A model generated the notes under the pieces. The model did no database searches. It was given only the letters and a program-made list of their open reading frames with translations, and was not told the DNA's origin. A stretch of DNA of 64,000 nt from assembly GCF_021462265.1 (NCBI RefSeq), contig NZ_JAJONF010000002.1, positions 372,001 through 436,000 of the forward strand, given 5' to 3'. Both the position numbers and the translations under genes were made by a program. Positions 34,991-44,053 of this stretch are shown here, in pieces (position 1 is the stretch's first letter; the number at the start of each line of letters is the position of its first letter). Source of the DNA: Streptomyces shenzhenensis. GTDB taxonomy: Bacteria; Actinomycetota; Actinomycetes; Streptomycetales; Streptomycetaceae.

Positions 34991-35112
34991 CCATGGCGGC
35001 CCGCCGGTACCCCCGCACGCCGGAGAGACCCGCGGCCCGGCTCGTCGGCCGGCGGCGCGGGCCCCGGCCCGGCGGACGACCGGCGGGAGGCGGGAGGAGG
35101 CAGGAGGGAGGT

Positions 35113-35199
35113 GGGCCGGTCGGCCCCCCGGGTCAGGACGGTCCGCACCGTCGGCCGGACCGCTCGGCTCAAGCGCCCCCGGGGCCGGCGGAGTTGGCT
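35113..35199 (+). promoter_or_regulatory. Boxed promoter of the small membrane protein gene
   Basis: GGGCCGGTCGGCCC (35113-35126) and GGACCGCTCGGCTC (35157-35170) flank a weaker match near 35137. TTGGCT (35194-35199), about 23 nt on, is a possible but imperfect -10. Confidence 0.42.
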
Positions 35200-35241
35200 G
35201 TAAGGGAGGGGAACGACCCCGACATAGGGAGGGCGAGAACA

Positions 35242-35451
35242 GTGGGCACGAGCCTCACGACGGAGTTCTGGGAGCGCTTCTCGGTCCTGCTGGTGCTGGC
35301 GCTGGCCATGACGGCGATCCTCACCGCGGTCTTCACCGCGCTGTTCGACGCGCTCACCGCCCGGCTGCGCGGCCGGCGTCCGCACCCCGCCACGCCACGG
35401 ATCCCGCGTCCGCGCGTGCCGCACGACCGGCCGACCCCCGTCCACCACTGA
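35242..35451 (+). CDS. 69-residue single-span membrane protein
   Basis: GTG start behind GGGAGGGCGAG. A short polar start (TSLTTEFWERF), one hydrophobic helix (SVLLVLALAMTAILTAVFTA) and a basic, proline-rich tail (RRPHPATPRIPRPR). No family recognised. Strong codon bias and the upstream boxes support a real gene. It stands alone between two boxed promoters. Confidence 0.65.
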   Translation: MGTSLTTEFWERFSVLLVLALAMTAILTAVFTALFDALTARLRGRRPHPATPRIPRPRVPHDRPTPVHH

Positions 35452-35525
35452 ACCGGATGAACCGACCCGGCGGGCCCGGTGCCCGGCGGGCGCTCTGCCC
35501 CGCGCTGCCAGGGGGGGGCACCGGC

Positions 35526-35590
35526 GGGCCGGTCGGCCCCGGCTGAGGCCCTTGCGGCCCCTGCCCCGCCGACGGCTCGCCGCATGAGCT
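35526..35590 (+). promoter_or_regulatory. Two-box promoter of the Usp gene at 35626
   Basis: GGGCCGGTCGGCCC (35526-35539) and GGCCCTTGCGGCCC (35547-35560) are 21 bp apart; TGAGCT+GG (35585-35592) is exactly 24 nt further. Confidence 0.6.
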
Positions 35591-35625
35591 GGCAACAGGA
35601 GAAACCCTTACGAGGAGGTGTCGTC

Positions 35626-36528
35626 ATGGTGCCGTGCCTGGTCGCCGGAGTCGACGGGTCCGAACAGAGTCTGGCCGCCGCCGCGTGGGCGGGCCGTGAG
35701 GCCGTACGGCGTGACCTGCCGCTGCGGCTGGTGCACGTCTGGGACTGGCATCCGCGCCGGCAGGACGGCGCGATCGCCGCCGCCGCGGGGCGCCACCTGG
35801 CCCGCCGGACGTTGCGGCAGGCCGAGGAGTGGGTGCGGGCCGCCTGTCCGGACGTCCGGCTCCAGGACGAACTGGTGGAGGGGCCGGTCGTCACGGCTCT
35901 GGTCAAGGAGGCCGAGCGGGCGGAGCTGCTGGTGCTGGGCTCGCGCGGGCTGAGCGGCTTCACCGGCTTCCTGGTCGGCTCGGTCGCGCTGGGCGTGGTC
36001 GCCGAAGCCACCCGTCCCGTCGTCCTGATCCGGGCGGACGAGGACGCGGCGGACGAACACCTTCCGGCAACCGACGGCAGCGCCTCGACCCGCACGGGCT
36101 ACCGGGACGTCGTCCTCGCCGTCGACGTGGCCGACGCCTGCGACGAGACCATCGAGTTCGCCTTCGAGGCGGCCCGGCTCCGGCACGCCCGGCTGCGCGC
36201 CGTGCACGCCTGGCACCGGCCCGGTCCGCTCAGTCTCGGCGCCGGTGAGATCGGCCTGGTGGACGACCCACGGCAGGCCGAGGAGTGGCTGGGCTTCCTC
36301 AGGGCCGTGCTGCGGGTGTGGCGCGACAAGTACCCGGACGTGGCGGTGCTGGAGACGGTGGCCGAGGACAAGGCCTCGACGGTACTGGTCCGGGCCGCGG
36401 CCGAGGCGGGCCTGCTCGTCGTCGGGCACCGGCTCACCGAGCGGCCGGTCGGTCCGCGCACCGGCCCGGTCACCCATGCCGTGATCCATCATGTCGGCTG
36501 CCCGGTGGCCGTCGTTCCCCACACGTGA
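35626..36528 (+). CDS. Universal stress protein, two UspA domains
   Basis: About 300 residues. Domain 1 opens LVAGVDGSEQSLAAAAWAGR and has VLGSRGLSGFTGFLVGSVAL. Domain 2 opens RDVVLAVDVADACDETIEFA and ends VVGHRLTERPVGPRTGPVTH in place of a canonical ATP loop, as in the protein at 3480. GAGGAGG lies 6 nt before the ATG. A single-domain Usp gene follows after 100 nt and may be cotranscribed. Confidence 0.9.
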   Translation: MVPCLVAGVDGSEQSLAAAAWAGREAVRRDLPLRLVHVWDWHPRRQDGAIAAAAGRHLARRTLRQAEEWVRAACPDVRLQDELVEGPVVTALVKEAERAELLVLGSRGLSGFTGFLVGSVALGVVAEATRPVVLIRADEDAADEHLPATDGSASTRTGYRDVVLAVDVADACDETIEFAFEAARLRHARLRAVHAWHRPGPLSLGAGEIGLVDDPRQAEEWLGFLRAVLRVWRDKYPDVAVLETVAEDKASTVLVRAAAEAGLLVVGHRLTERPVGPRTGPVTHAVIHHVGCPVAVVPHT

Positions 36529-36628
36529 GGCGGCCGGAAGCCCCCCGTCCCGCCGCCTGGCGCCCGCGCCGGGCGGCGCGCAGCGTGGAGGAGGGGGCGG
36601 CCGGGCAGCCGGAGAAGAGGTGGCACGC

Positions 36629-37120
36629 ATGGACGAACGCATGGACAGGGATGCCTCCGAGCGACGGGTCGTCGTCGGCGTCGACGGGTCGCCGTCCTCG
36701 TACGCGGCCCTGCGCTGGGCCCTGCGGTACGCCGGCCTCGTCGGCGGCGTCGTGGAGGCGGTCGCCGCCTGGGAACTGCCGGGCCTGTACGGCTGGTCGG
36801 CGCCCGCCGTGGACTTCGAGATCGACGCGGAGGACGCCCGGGACCGGATGCGGCAGGAGTTGACCGACGTACTCGGCGCGGACGCGGTGAGCACGGTCCG
36901 TTCCCGCCTGGTGCACGGCAACGCCTCCGACGTCCTGCTGCGGGCCGCGGAGGGCGCCGAGGCGCTGGTCGTCGGCAGCAGAGGGCGGGGCGGCTTCGCC
37001 CGCGCCCTGCTCGGCTCGGTCAGCCAGCAGGTCTCCCAGCACGCCACCTGCCCGGTCGTGATCGTCCGCGCCGGACAGCCCGGACAGCCCGGAGAGCCCG
37101 GACAGCCCGGTCATCCCTGA
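36629..37120 (+). CDS. Single-domain universal stress protein with repeat-encoded tail
   Basis: About 163 residues. One UspA domain with VVVGVDGSPSSYAALRWALR and a full ATP motif VVGSRGRGGFARALLGSVSQ, so it is probably the ATP-binding type. The last 15 residues are encoded by 9-bp repeats and read QPGQPGEPGQPGHP, a collagen-like tail not usual in the family. No boxed promoter lies in the 100-nt gap, so it may depend on the promoter at 35526. Confidence 0.88.
   Translation: MDERMDRDASERRVVVGVDGSPSSYAALRWALRYAGLVGGVVEAVAAWELPGLYGWSAPAVDFEIDAEDARDRMRQELTDVLGADAVSTVRSRLVHGNASDVLLRAAEGAEALVVGSRGRGGFARALLGSVSQQVSQHATCPVVIVRAGQPGQPGEPGQPGHP
37073..37117. repeat. 9-bp repeats encoding the Usp tail
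   Basis: Five copies of GGACAGCCC or variants, in frame and ending at the stop codon. The copy number would change tail length without a frameshift. Confidence 0.8.
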
Positions 37121-37401
37121 CGGCCCTGACGGTCCGGAGACGGTCCCGGCGGCCCTGACGGCCCTGACTGCCCGGTGACGGCCCCGACGGCGACAGCGGC
37201 GACGGCGCCTGGACGGCTCGGACAGCCCTGACGGCGCCCGGCGCCAGGACACCGGACGACCCCGGACAGCGGACAGGCCCGGACACCGGACGACCCCGGA
37301 CACCGGACGGCCCCGGACAGCGGACAGCCCCGGACACCGGACGGCCCGGACAGCGGGCACGCGGCAACCGGGCACGCCGTAACCGGGCACGCGGTAACCG
37401 G
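37121..37401. repeat. Repetitive convergent region between Usp and trkA genes
   Basis: Starts with CTGACGGCC-type repeats, then interspersed GGACACCGGACGRCCCC and GGACAGC units from about 37245. It ends with three copies of a 15-bp unit, GGGCACGCGGTAACC, at about 37355-37399. No gene seen. Confidence 0.7.
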
Positions 37402-38058
37402 TCACTGGAAGGCCGCGTGGATCTCCTGCTCGGTGGCCTCGTGTGAGACGAGCAGCAGTTCGTCGCCTGCCCGGAGCCGTATCTCCGGGCCCGGGACGGT
37501 CGGCCGGCCCTCGCGCACCACGGTCGCCACGACGGTGCCGGCGGGCAGCGTGATCTCGCCCAGGGTGTGCCCGGCCGCCCTGGACTCCGCGGTGATCGCG
37601 GTCTCGATGACCTCGACGCCCGCCTTGCTCAGGCGCAGCAGCGCCACGGTGTCCGTGGCCCCGGTGGCCTCCTCGATGAGCGAGACCAGCGGGGTGGCCG
37701 CGGGCACCGGCACGTCCACGCCCCACCGGCGGTCGAACAGCCAGGCGTTCTCCGCGTCGTTGACCCGGGCCGCCACCCGCGCCACGCCGAACCGCTCCTT
37801 GGCGAGCAGGCTGATGACCAGGTTGTCCTCGTCGCGGCCGGTGACGGCGATGAGGACGTCGACGGTGCGGGCCCCCGCCCCGGCCAGCAGGCCGGGCTCC
37901 GAGGCGTCCCCGGCCACCAGCCGCACCTGCGGCATGCCGTCGAGTTCCGCGAGCCGCCCGCCGTCGCGCTCGACGAGGGTGACCTCGTTGTGCGCGGCGG
38001 CCAGCACGCGCGCGATCTGGGTGCCGAGCCGGCCCGCACCGGCGATCAGGACCTTCAT
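37402..38058 (-). CDS. TrkA-type potassium channel/transport regulator
   Basis: About 218 residues: an N-terminal RCK/TrkA-N Rossmann domain (MKVLIAGAGRLGTQIARVLA, DVLIAVTGRDEDNLVISLLA) and a C-terminal TrkA-C domain (GTVVATVVREGRPTVPGPEI). Cytoplasmic NAD(H)/ATP-binding subunit that gates K+ uptake. It overlaps a second TrkA gene by 4 nt, like the CeoB/CeoC pair of mycobacteria. No TrkH/TrkG membrane partner is in the window. Confidence 0.88.
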   Translation of the reverse strand: MKVLIAGAGRLGTQIARVLAAAHNEVTLVERDGGRLAELDGMPQVRLVAGDASEPGLLAGAGARTVDVLIAVTGRDEDNLVISLLAKERFGVARVAARVNDAENAWLFDRRWGVDVPVPAATPLVSLIEEATGATDTVALLRLSKAGVEVIETAITAESRAAGHTLGEITLPAGTVVATVVREGRPTVPGPEIRLRAGDELLLVSHEATEQEIHAAFQ

Positions 38059-38714
38059 GTTCCCAGCTCCTTGTCGAGGAAGCCGCGCAGCCTGCCGAGC
38101 GCGGTCGCGGCGACGGCGAAGGTGACCAGGTCACCGGGTTCGGCCGCGACGCCGTGGGCGGGCAGCAGGGAGCGGCCGGCCCGGGTGATCTCCACGACCC
38201 GGATCTCCCCGTCGACGTCGAACGCGGTGAGCGGACGCCCCGCGAGGTAGTCCGGGATCTCGGAGCGGACCAGCAGCGTCTCGCCGTTGCCGAAGGCGAG
38301 TTCCGGGGTGAGGTGGCGGTGCAGCAGCATCTGGTGGATGCGGCTGACGGCCCAGCGGACGCTGGAGACGGCCGGGATGCCGAGATCCTGGTAGATGTCG
38401 GCGCGGCGGGGGTCGTGGAGGCGGGCGAGGACGATCGGGACCCGGTAGGTCTCCTTGGCGGTCCGCGCACTGACGATGTTGGTGTTGTCGGCGGAGGTCG
38501 CCGCGACGAAGGCGTCGGCACCGCCGATGCCGGCCGTCTCCAGTACGGGACGGGCGAAGGCGTTGCCGACGTGGAAGGCGCCGGGGAAGCCCACCGGCAG
38601 CAGCTGGTGCGCCGTGGGCCGCCGGTCCACCAGCCGTATGTCGTGTCCTTCGGTGGCGAGCTGCGCGGCGAGGGTGGCCCCCACGCGGCCGCAGCCCACG
38701 ATGACGACTCTCAT
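38055..38714 (-). CDS. TrkA-type potassium channel/transport regulator (second of pair)
   Basis: About 219 residues. RCK domain with MRVVIVGCGRVGATLAAQLA and DAFVAATSADNTNIVSARTA, then a TrkA-C domain near 135-215. It is distinct in sequence from its downstream partner, so the two may form a hetero-ring. The start overlaps the P2 ATPase stop (ATGA), tying K+ control to a cation pump. Confidence 0.88.
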   Translation of the reverse strand: MRVVIVGCGRVGATLAAQLATEGHDIRLVDRRPTAHQLLPVGFPGAFHVGNAFARPVLETAGIGGADAFVAATSADNTNIVSARTAKETYRVPIVLARLHDPRRADIYQDLGIPAVSSVRWAVSRIHQMLLHRHLTPELAFGNGETLLVRSEIPDYLAGRPLTAFDVDGEIRVVEITRAGRSLLPAHGVAAEPGDLVTFAVAATALGRLRGFLDKELGT

Positions 38715-41560
38715 CGCTTTCCTTCCTTCGCGGCCGCCGGGTGGCGCCGCAGCAGCCGTTTCCGGCACTCCTCGGCGGCCAGCAGCAGGGCACCGAAGCC
38801 GGTCAGGACCGCCCAGTCGGCGGCCGTCAGCGGGGCGGTGTTGAAGACCGCCTGGAGCGGTGGCGCGTAGCTGACGGCGGCCATCAGCGCGATGCCGAAA
38901 CCGCCCGCGGCCAGCAGCCAGGGGTTGCTCAGCAGCCCGGCCCGGAACACGCTCTGCCGGTCGGTGCGCACCGCGAGGGCGTTGAAGAACTGGCTGACGA
39001 CGATGCCGGCCTGGACCAGGGTGATCGCCTCCCGGTAGGCGGGGGTGTCCTTGGTGAAGTCCGCGTAGGGGATGCCGGACGCGTGGATGTGCCAGAAGAA
39101 GACGGCGCACACACCGAGGGCCTGGATGCCGCCCAGGAAGAGGATGCGGCCCACCACGGCCGCCGAGAACAGCCGTTCCCGGCGGGGCCGCGGCGGGCTG
39201 TCCATCACGTCGGGCTCCGCCGGCTCGGCGCCGAGCGCCAGCGCGGGCAGCACGTCCGAGCCGAGGTCGATGGCGAGGACCTGGACGGCGGTGATCGGCA
39301 CCAGCGGGAAGCCGGCGAAGGTGGCCGCGAGGATCGGGACGAGTTCGGCGATGTTGTGGCTGAACAGGTAGATCAGGAACTTGCGGATGTTCCGGTAGAC
39401 CGAACGGCCCAGCCCCACGGCGGTGGCGATGGAGGCGAAGGAGTCGTCCAGCAGCACCATCACCGCTGCCTCCCGGGCGACGTCGGTGCCGGAGGCGCCC
39501 ATGGCCACCCCGATGTCCGCGTGCTTGAGCGCGGGCGCGTCGTTGGCGCCGTCCCCCGTGACGGCGACCACCTCGCCCCGCCGCTGGAACGCCGTGACCA
39601 CCCGCATCTTGTGCTCGGGGCTGACCCGGCACAGCAGCAGTTCGGCGGAGCCGGCCAGCAGCGCGTCCAGCCCGCTGTCGTCCAGCGCGTCCAGCCGCCC
39701 GCCGGTCACCACGGTCGGATCCGGCCCGCGGACGATCCCGACGCGGCGGGCGACGGCCTCCGCGGTCAGCGGATGGTCCCCGGTGACCATGACGATCCGG
39801 ATCCCGGCCCGCCGGCACGCGTCCACCGCGTCCCGGACCTCGGGCCGCGGCGGGTCGTACATCCCGGCGAGTCCCAGCAACGTCAGCTCCGACTCCACGT
39901 CGCCGATCGGCGGGCGCGGCCCGGCCACCCGCCGCGCGGCGACCGCCAGCACGCGCAGCCCCTGCCCGGCCATGCCGTCCGCGGCGGCGGCCACCTCGGT
40001 GCGGGCGGCATCGGTGAGCGCGACCGGCGCGCCGTCCCGGCCGACGGCCGTGCAGCGGGCCAGCAGTTCGAGCGGCGCCCCCTTGACGTACGCGACGTAC
40101 GTCCCGTCGGCGGCGCGGTGCACGGTGCTCATCAGCTTGCGCACCGAGTCGAAGGGATACTCCGCGACCCGGGGCGTACGGGCCTCCTCCGCCGCCGGAT
40201 CCAGGCCGGCCTTGCGGGCGGCCACCACCAGGGCGCCCTCGGTGGTGTCGCCCAGCACCCGCCACGCGTCCCGCCCGTCCGGCGGCACCAGCCGCGCGTT
40301 GCCGCACAGCGCCGCGGCCCGCAGCAGCTCCCGTACGGGCGCCGCGTCGGCGACCTCGCCCTGGGGCGCGTACCCGACGCCGGTCACGGGGTGCGGCACC
40401 CCGTTCGCCCACAGCCGTACGACGGTCATCTCGGCCTGGGTGAGCGTGCCCGTCTTGTCGGTGCACACCACGCTGGTCGAGCCCAGCGCCTCGACCGCCA
40501 GCAACCGCTTCACCAGCGCGTGCCGGCGGGCCATCCGGCGCACCCCGATCGCCAGGGAGACGGACAGCGTCGCCGGCAGTCCCTCCGGCACCAGCGCGAC
40601 CATCACGCCGAGCGCGAAGACGAACGTGTCCACGAACGGCTGCCCGCTGGGGACGCGCAGCGCGAACACCACGGCCCCCGTCGCCAGCGCGGCACCGGCC
40701 ACCCGCCGGGCCATGGCGGCGACCTGACGCTGCAGCGGGGTCTGCTGCCGGGGCGCCGCGGCGGTGAGCCGGAAGATCCGCCCGAACTCGGTGGCGGTCC
40801 CGGTGGCGAACACGACGGCCTCCGCAGTCCCGGCCACCACGTCGGTGCCCATGAACACACAGTTGCGGGCGTCCAGCACGGCGCCCGCGGGTACCGGGTC
40901 GGCGACCCGTGCGACGGCGTCGCTCTCGCCGGTCAGCGCCGCGTTGTTGACCGCGACCTCCTGCGCCCGGACCAGCCGGCAGTCGGCGGGCACCGCGTCC
41001 CCCGCCTCCAGGACCACCACGTCACCCGGCACCAGATCCCGCGCGGGCAGCTCCCCGGGCTCACCGCCCCGCAGCACCCGGCAGGTGTGCGGCACCATCG
41101 CCTGCAGGGACTCCGCGGTGCGCTCGGCGGAGTACTCCTGAGCGAAGCCGATGCCCGCGTTCAGCAGCACCACGCCGAGGATCGCCACGGCCAGCTCGAG
41201 CGTGGCCGCGTCCCGCGGCCGGCCGAGCAGGTAGGCGAGGAAGGTGATCGCCGAGGCGATCAGCAGGACGACGGCGAAGAGGTCGGTGAACTGCGCGAGC
41301 AGCCGCCGCCCCAGCCCGCCGCGTACCGCGGCCGGCAGGTCGTTGGCGCCGTACCGGGCCTGCCGCGCCGCCGCCTCGGCCGGGGTGAGCCCGCGCGGGC
41401 TGCCGGCCAGGGCGGCGAAGACGTCCGCGGCCGGCAGACAGGGGACGGCGGCGACGGGTCCGGCGGTCCGGGGCCGCCCGACCGCCGCCCTGCCCGGATC
41501 CGCCGGGGAGACGTGGTGCTCGCGCACCGCGGGTGTCCCCGGAGCCGGATCAGAGCCCAT
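38711..41560 (-). CDS. P2-type cation-transporting ATPase (CtpF-like)
   Basis: About 949 residues. Cation_ATPase_N domain near 45-115 (GLTPAEAAARQARYGANDLP), actuator with NNAALTGESDAV, M4 motif VALVPEGLPATLSVSLAIG, phosphorylation motif VVCTDKTGTLTQAEM, VMVTGDHPLTA and GDGANDAPALKHADIG, then a C-terminal four-helix module. PEGLPA and the overall order indicate the Ca2+/Na+-type P2 group rather than a heavy-metal pump. M. tuberculosis CtpF (Rv1997) is in the DosR regulon. The gene overlaps the CBS gene upstream by 11 nt and trkA downstream by 4 nt. Confidence 0.9.
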   Translation of the reverse strand: MGSDPAPGTPAVREHHVSPADPGRAAVGRPRTAGPVAAVPCLPAADVFAALAGSPRGLTPAEAAARQARYGANDLPAAVRGGLGRRLLAQFTDLFAVVLLIASAITFLAYLLGRPRDAATLELAVAILGVVLLNAGIGFAQEYSAERTAESLQAMVPHTCRVLRGGEPGELPARDLVPGDVVVLEAGDAVPADCRLVRAQEVAVNNAALTGESDAVARVADPVPAGAVLDARNCVFMGTDVVAGTAEAVVFATGTATEFGRIFRLTAAAPRQQTPLQRQVAAMARRVAGAALATGAVVFALRVPSGQPFVDTFVFALGVMVALVPEGLPATLSVSLAIGVRRMARRHALVKRLLAVEALGSTSVVCTDKTGTLTQAEMTVVRLWANGVPHPVTGVGYAPQGEVADAAPVRELLRAAALCGNARLVPPDGRDAWRVLGDTTEGALVVAARKAGLDPAAEEARTPRVAEYPFDSVRKLMSTVHRAADGTYVAYVKGAPLELLARCTAVGRDGAPVALTDAARTEVAAAADGMAGQGLRVLAVAARRVAGPRPPIGDVESELTLLGLAGMYDPPRPEVRDAVDACRRAGIRIVMVTGDHPLTAEAVARRVGIVRGPDPTVVTGGRLDALDDSGLDALLAGSAELLLCRVSPEHKMRVVTAFQRRGEVVAVTGDGANDAPALKHADIGVAMGASGTDVAREAAVMVLLDDSFASIATAVGLGRSVYRNIRKFLIYLFSHNIAELVPILAATFAGFPLVPITAVQVLAIDLGSDVLPALALGAEPAEPDVMDSPPRPRRERLFSAAVVGRILFLGGIQALGVCAVFFWHIHASGIPYADFTKDTPAYREAITLVQAGIVVSQFFNALAVRTDRQSVFRAGLLSNPWLLAAGGFGIALMAAVSYAPPLQAVFNTAPLTAADWAVLTGFGALLLAAEECRKRLLRRHPAAAKEGKR

Positions 41561-42011
41561 GCGGCGTCCCGCCCGCCGAGTCGGGCCCGGACGGTTCCTG
41601 CAGCACGGTCCGGGCGAGCGGCCCCAGCAGGTCGCCCAGCCGGCGGAAGACGTCGAGGAACAGGTCGTCGATCGTCAGCACGCCCGTCACCCGGCCCAGC
41701 TCCAGGACCGGCAGCCGGCGCACCCCGGTGCGGCTGAACGCCCGGTAGGCCGCCTGGAGGTCGTCGCCCGCGTCTACGGTGACCACCCGGTCCGACATGA
41801 CCGCGCGTACTTCCGCGTCCTGGCCCAGGCCGCCGCCCAGACCGCGCAGGGCGATGTCGCGGTCGGTGACGATGCCCACCAGCGCCCCCGCGTCGTCGAC
41901 GACGAGGACCGATCCGACGGCGGCCTCGGCCATCCGCCGGGCCGCCTCCACCAGCCGCACGTCCGGTGCGACCGTCACCGGCGGCGCGGTCATCGCCTCG
42001 GAGATCCTCAT
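41550..42011 (-). CDS. CBS-domain pair protein
   Basis: About 153 residues with only the two CBS motifs (ISEAMTAPPVTVAPDVRLVE and VRAVMSDRVVTVDAGDDLQA), the closest in layout here to mycobacterial Hrp1. A 30-residue helical tail follows. GAGGAGC precedes the ATG. It is probably cotranscribed with the nitroreductase gene 57 nt upstream and with the ATPase it overlaps. Confidence 0.86.
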   Translation of the reverse strand: MRISEAMTAPPVTVAPDVRLVEAARRMAEAAVGSVLVVDDAGALVGIVTDRDIALRGLGGGLGQDAEVRAVMSDRVVTVDAGDDLQAAYRAFSRTGVRRLPVLELGRVTGVLTIDDLFLDVFRRLGDLLGPLARTVLQEPSGPDSAGGTPHGL

Positions 42012-42068
42012 ACGACAGCTCCTCATGGTGGGAAGGGAACAACGCGGGCACGGTAGGCGCACCGCGTC

Positions 42069-43061
42069 TCAGACGACGTCGAGCACCTCGGGCACCGGAC
42101 GCCGGGGACTGGGGCTGCCCTCAGGGCCGTAGCCGAACCGGATGACCATCTGCACATGGGCCATGCCGGAACTCGGGTCGCGGGTCACCCAGCGCAGCTC
42201 CGGCCACTCCAGGGTCTGGGACGTCATCGAGGTGACCAGCCCGCCGGCCGTGGCCGTCAGCAGGACCCGCTCCAGCGCCTGACCCGCGCGCAGCCAGTCC
42301 GCCGGTCCGTCGTGCCCGGTACCGAGCAGGGCGAGCTGCGGGTTCCGCTCGAACACCGCCCAGCCGCGTCCGGGCACCGGCCGTCCGGCGGCGAAGTCGC
42401 GCACCGGGGTCGCCGGGCCGTACCGGCCGGGGCCGAACGCCTCGACGGGTATCCCGTCCGACGGCCCCTGGTCGCCCGCCGGCCCGGTCCGCGTCCAGCG
42501 GATCGTCTCGGCGCGCCGGCCTGGGTCGAGTTCCTCGCGACCCTCGGCGTCCTCCACCAGCTCCAGCAGTTCCTGCACATGCCAGGTGCCGGGAAAGACC
42601 AGTTGCGCACCCTCGGCGCCCGCGGCCTCGCACATCTCCTCCCGCAGGCCGGCCGGTATCGGCCGCTCGCTGTAGGGGTGACGGCTGGAGTGGCGCCGGG
42701 GGATCGCCGGGTGCAGGGCGGCGAGAGCCTGGTCGGGCGGTCCGGTGCCGTTCAGGGCCACCTCGGCGAGGAGCGCCGGGTCCGCCGGGTCCGGCAGCAG
42801 CCGGACGACCGGGGCGCGTCCCGCCGCGGCGGCGGCCACGCGCAGATTGAACAGGGCGGCACCGCAGCCCATGTGCAGGCCACGGGTGTCCGGGTCGGTA
42901 CGCGGCAGCGCACGCGACTCGTCGGCGTACAGGCGCAGGACGCCCTCGGCGGCGAGATGACGGAACCGCCACGGCTGCGCGTTGTGCTGCGACGGCGCCG
43001 CCGTGGCGTCGGCCACGAGTGCGGTGAGCGCGTTCGCGTCCACGTCGTCTGGAGCGGTCAC
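42069..43061 (-). CDS. Acg-type nitroreductase family protein
   Basis: About 330 residues. Marks are ATAAPSQHNAQPWRFRHL near 20, PRRHSSRHPYSERPIPAGLR near 125, and PADWLRAGQALERVLLTATA with RFGYGPEGSPSPRRP at the C-terminus. It is closer to the protein at 7490 than to that at 9802. GTG start behind AAGGGAGTCACC. First gene of a five-gene operon ending at 37402. Confidence 0.86.
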   Translation of the reverse strand: MTAPDDVDANALTALVADATAAPSQHNAQPWRFRHLAAEGVLRLYADESRALPRTDPDTRGLHMGCGAALFNLRVAAAAAGRAPVVRLLPDPADPALLAEVALNGTGPPDQALAALHPAIPRRHSSRHPYSERPIPAGLREEMCEAAGAEGAQLVFPGTWHVQELLELVEDAEGREELDPGRRAETIRWTRTGPAGDQGPSDGIPVEAFGPGRYGPATPVRDFAAGRPVPGRGWAVFERNPQLALLGTGHDGPADWLRAGQALERVLLTATAGGLVTSMTSQTLEWPELRWVTRDPSSGMAHVQMVIRFGYGPEGSPSPRRPVPEVLDVV

Positions 43062-43090
43062 GGTGACTCCCTTCGCCGGGCCCCGGTTCC

Positions 43091-43155
43091 AGCGTGGACG
43101 ATCACCACCGCGGCGGGGCATGGGCCGCATGGACCCGGCGAGGGACCGAGCGGAC
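43091..43155 (-). promoter_or_regulatory. Two-box promoter of the nitroreductase-CBS-ATPase-trkA operon
   Basis: GGGCCGCATGGACC (43122-43135) and GGGACCGAGCGGAC (43142-43155) are 20 bp apart; minus-strand CACGCT+GG (43096-43089) is 25 nt from the proximal box. Confidence 0.58.
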
Positions 43156-43171
43156 CTACGGCAGCCGCCGC

Positions 43172-44053
43172 TCAGGCGGCGGCCGGCGGAACGACGAGGA
43201 CGGGGCAGCGGGCATGGTGCAGCACGCCCTGGCTGACCGACCCCAGCAGCATGCCGGCGAAACCACCGCGCCCACGGGCCCCGACCACCACGCCCAGCGC
43301 GTGGGCCGAGGCGTCGGTGAGCACCTGCACGGGATGGCCGACCACCAGTTCGTGCCGCAGGTCGACCTCGGGATAGCGGGCCTGCCGTCCGGCCACGATC
43401 TCGGAGAGCAGGCGGCGCGCCTCCTGCTGCGGTTCGTGCTCGTCGAAGATCCTGAGCGGTCCCGGCTGCCACACGTACAGGGCCCGCAGTTCGGCACCGT
43501 GCAGCGCCGCCTCCGCGAAGGCCAGGTCGACGGCGGCGGCGCAGTGCTCGCTGCCGTCGACGCCGACGACGAAGTACGCCGGTTCCTGGGTGACGTGCTC
43601 CGGTTCCGGTACGACGACCACGGGACAGCGCGCGTGGGCCACGACCGGTACGGCGACCGAGGCGGAGCCGAACACCTCCTCGGCCCGGCTCAGATGGCGC
43701 GAGCCGAGGACGACGGCCTCGGCCTCACGGCTCTGCTCGCGCAGCACCCACACCGGGTCGCCCTCGGCGAGGAGGGTGTCGGTCACGACGTCCGGGTGCC
43801 GGGCCGTGACGAAGGCCGCGGCCTCGTCGAGCAGCCGCCGCCCCGCCTTGTGCAGTGCCGCGTTCCACTCCTCCCAGGACGGCGGGACCTCCCGCCCCCG
43901 GTAGCCCCTGGTGGGCACACCCTCGGCGTGGACCACGCGCAACGGCAGCCGACGGCGGGCGGCCTCGTCGGCCGCCCAGGCCAGCGCCGTCCGCAGGCCG
44001 GGCTCCGGCGTCACCCCCACCACGACCGGCCGGCGGTCACCTGTCCGGGTCAT
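43172..44053 (-). CDS. Universal stress protein, two UspA domains
   Basis: About 293 residues. Domain 1 opens PVVVGVTPEPGLRTALAWAA and has VLGSRHLSRAEEVFGSASVA, a degenerate ATP loop. Domain 2 opens YFVVGVDGSEHCAAAVDLAF and ends with the full motif VVGARGRGGFAGMLLGSVSQ. This is the reverse of the Usps at 3480 and 35626, where the first domain has the better loop. It overlaps the DUF1918 gene by 17 nt. Confidence 0.9.
   Translation of the reverse strand: MTRTGDRRPVVVGVTPEPGLRTALAWAADEAARRRLPLRVVHAEGVPTRGYRGREVPPSWEEWNAALHKAGRRLLDEAAAFVTARHPDVVTDTLLAEGDPVWVLREQSREAEAVVLGSRHLSRAEEVFGSASVAVPVVAHARCPVVVVPEPEHVTQEPAYFVVGVDGSEHCAAAVDLAFAEAALHGAELRALYVWQPGPLRIFDEHEPQQEARRLLSEIVAGRQARYPEVDLRHELVVGHPVQVLTDASAHALGVVVGARGRGGFAGMLLGSVSQGVLHHARCPVLVVPPAAA

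Noticed and set aside
36529..36628. Separate promoter for the single-domain Usp gene
   Set aside because: No box or fitting -10 was seen in the gap, so cotranscription with the preceding Usp gene is more likely.
38741..41737. A 998-codon plus-strand open frame
   Set aside because: Antisense to the P2-type ATPase, which carries every expected motif. No start site support.
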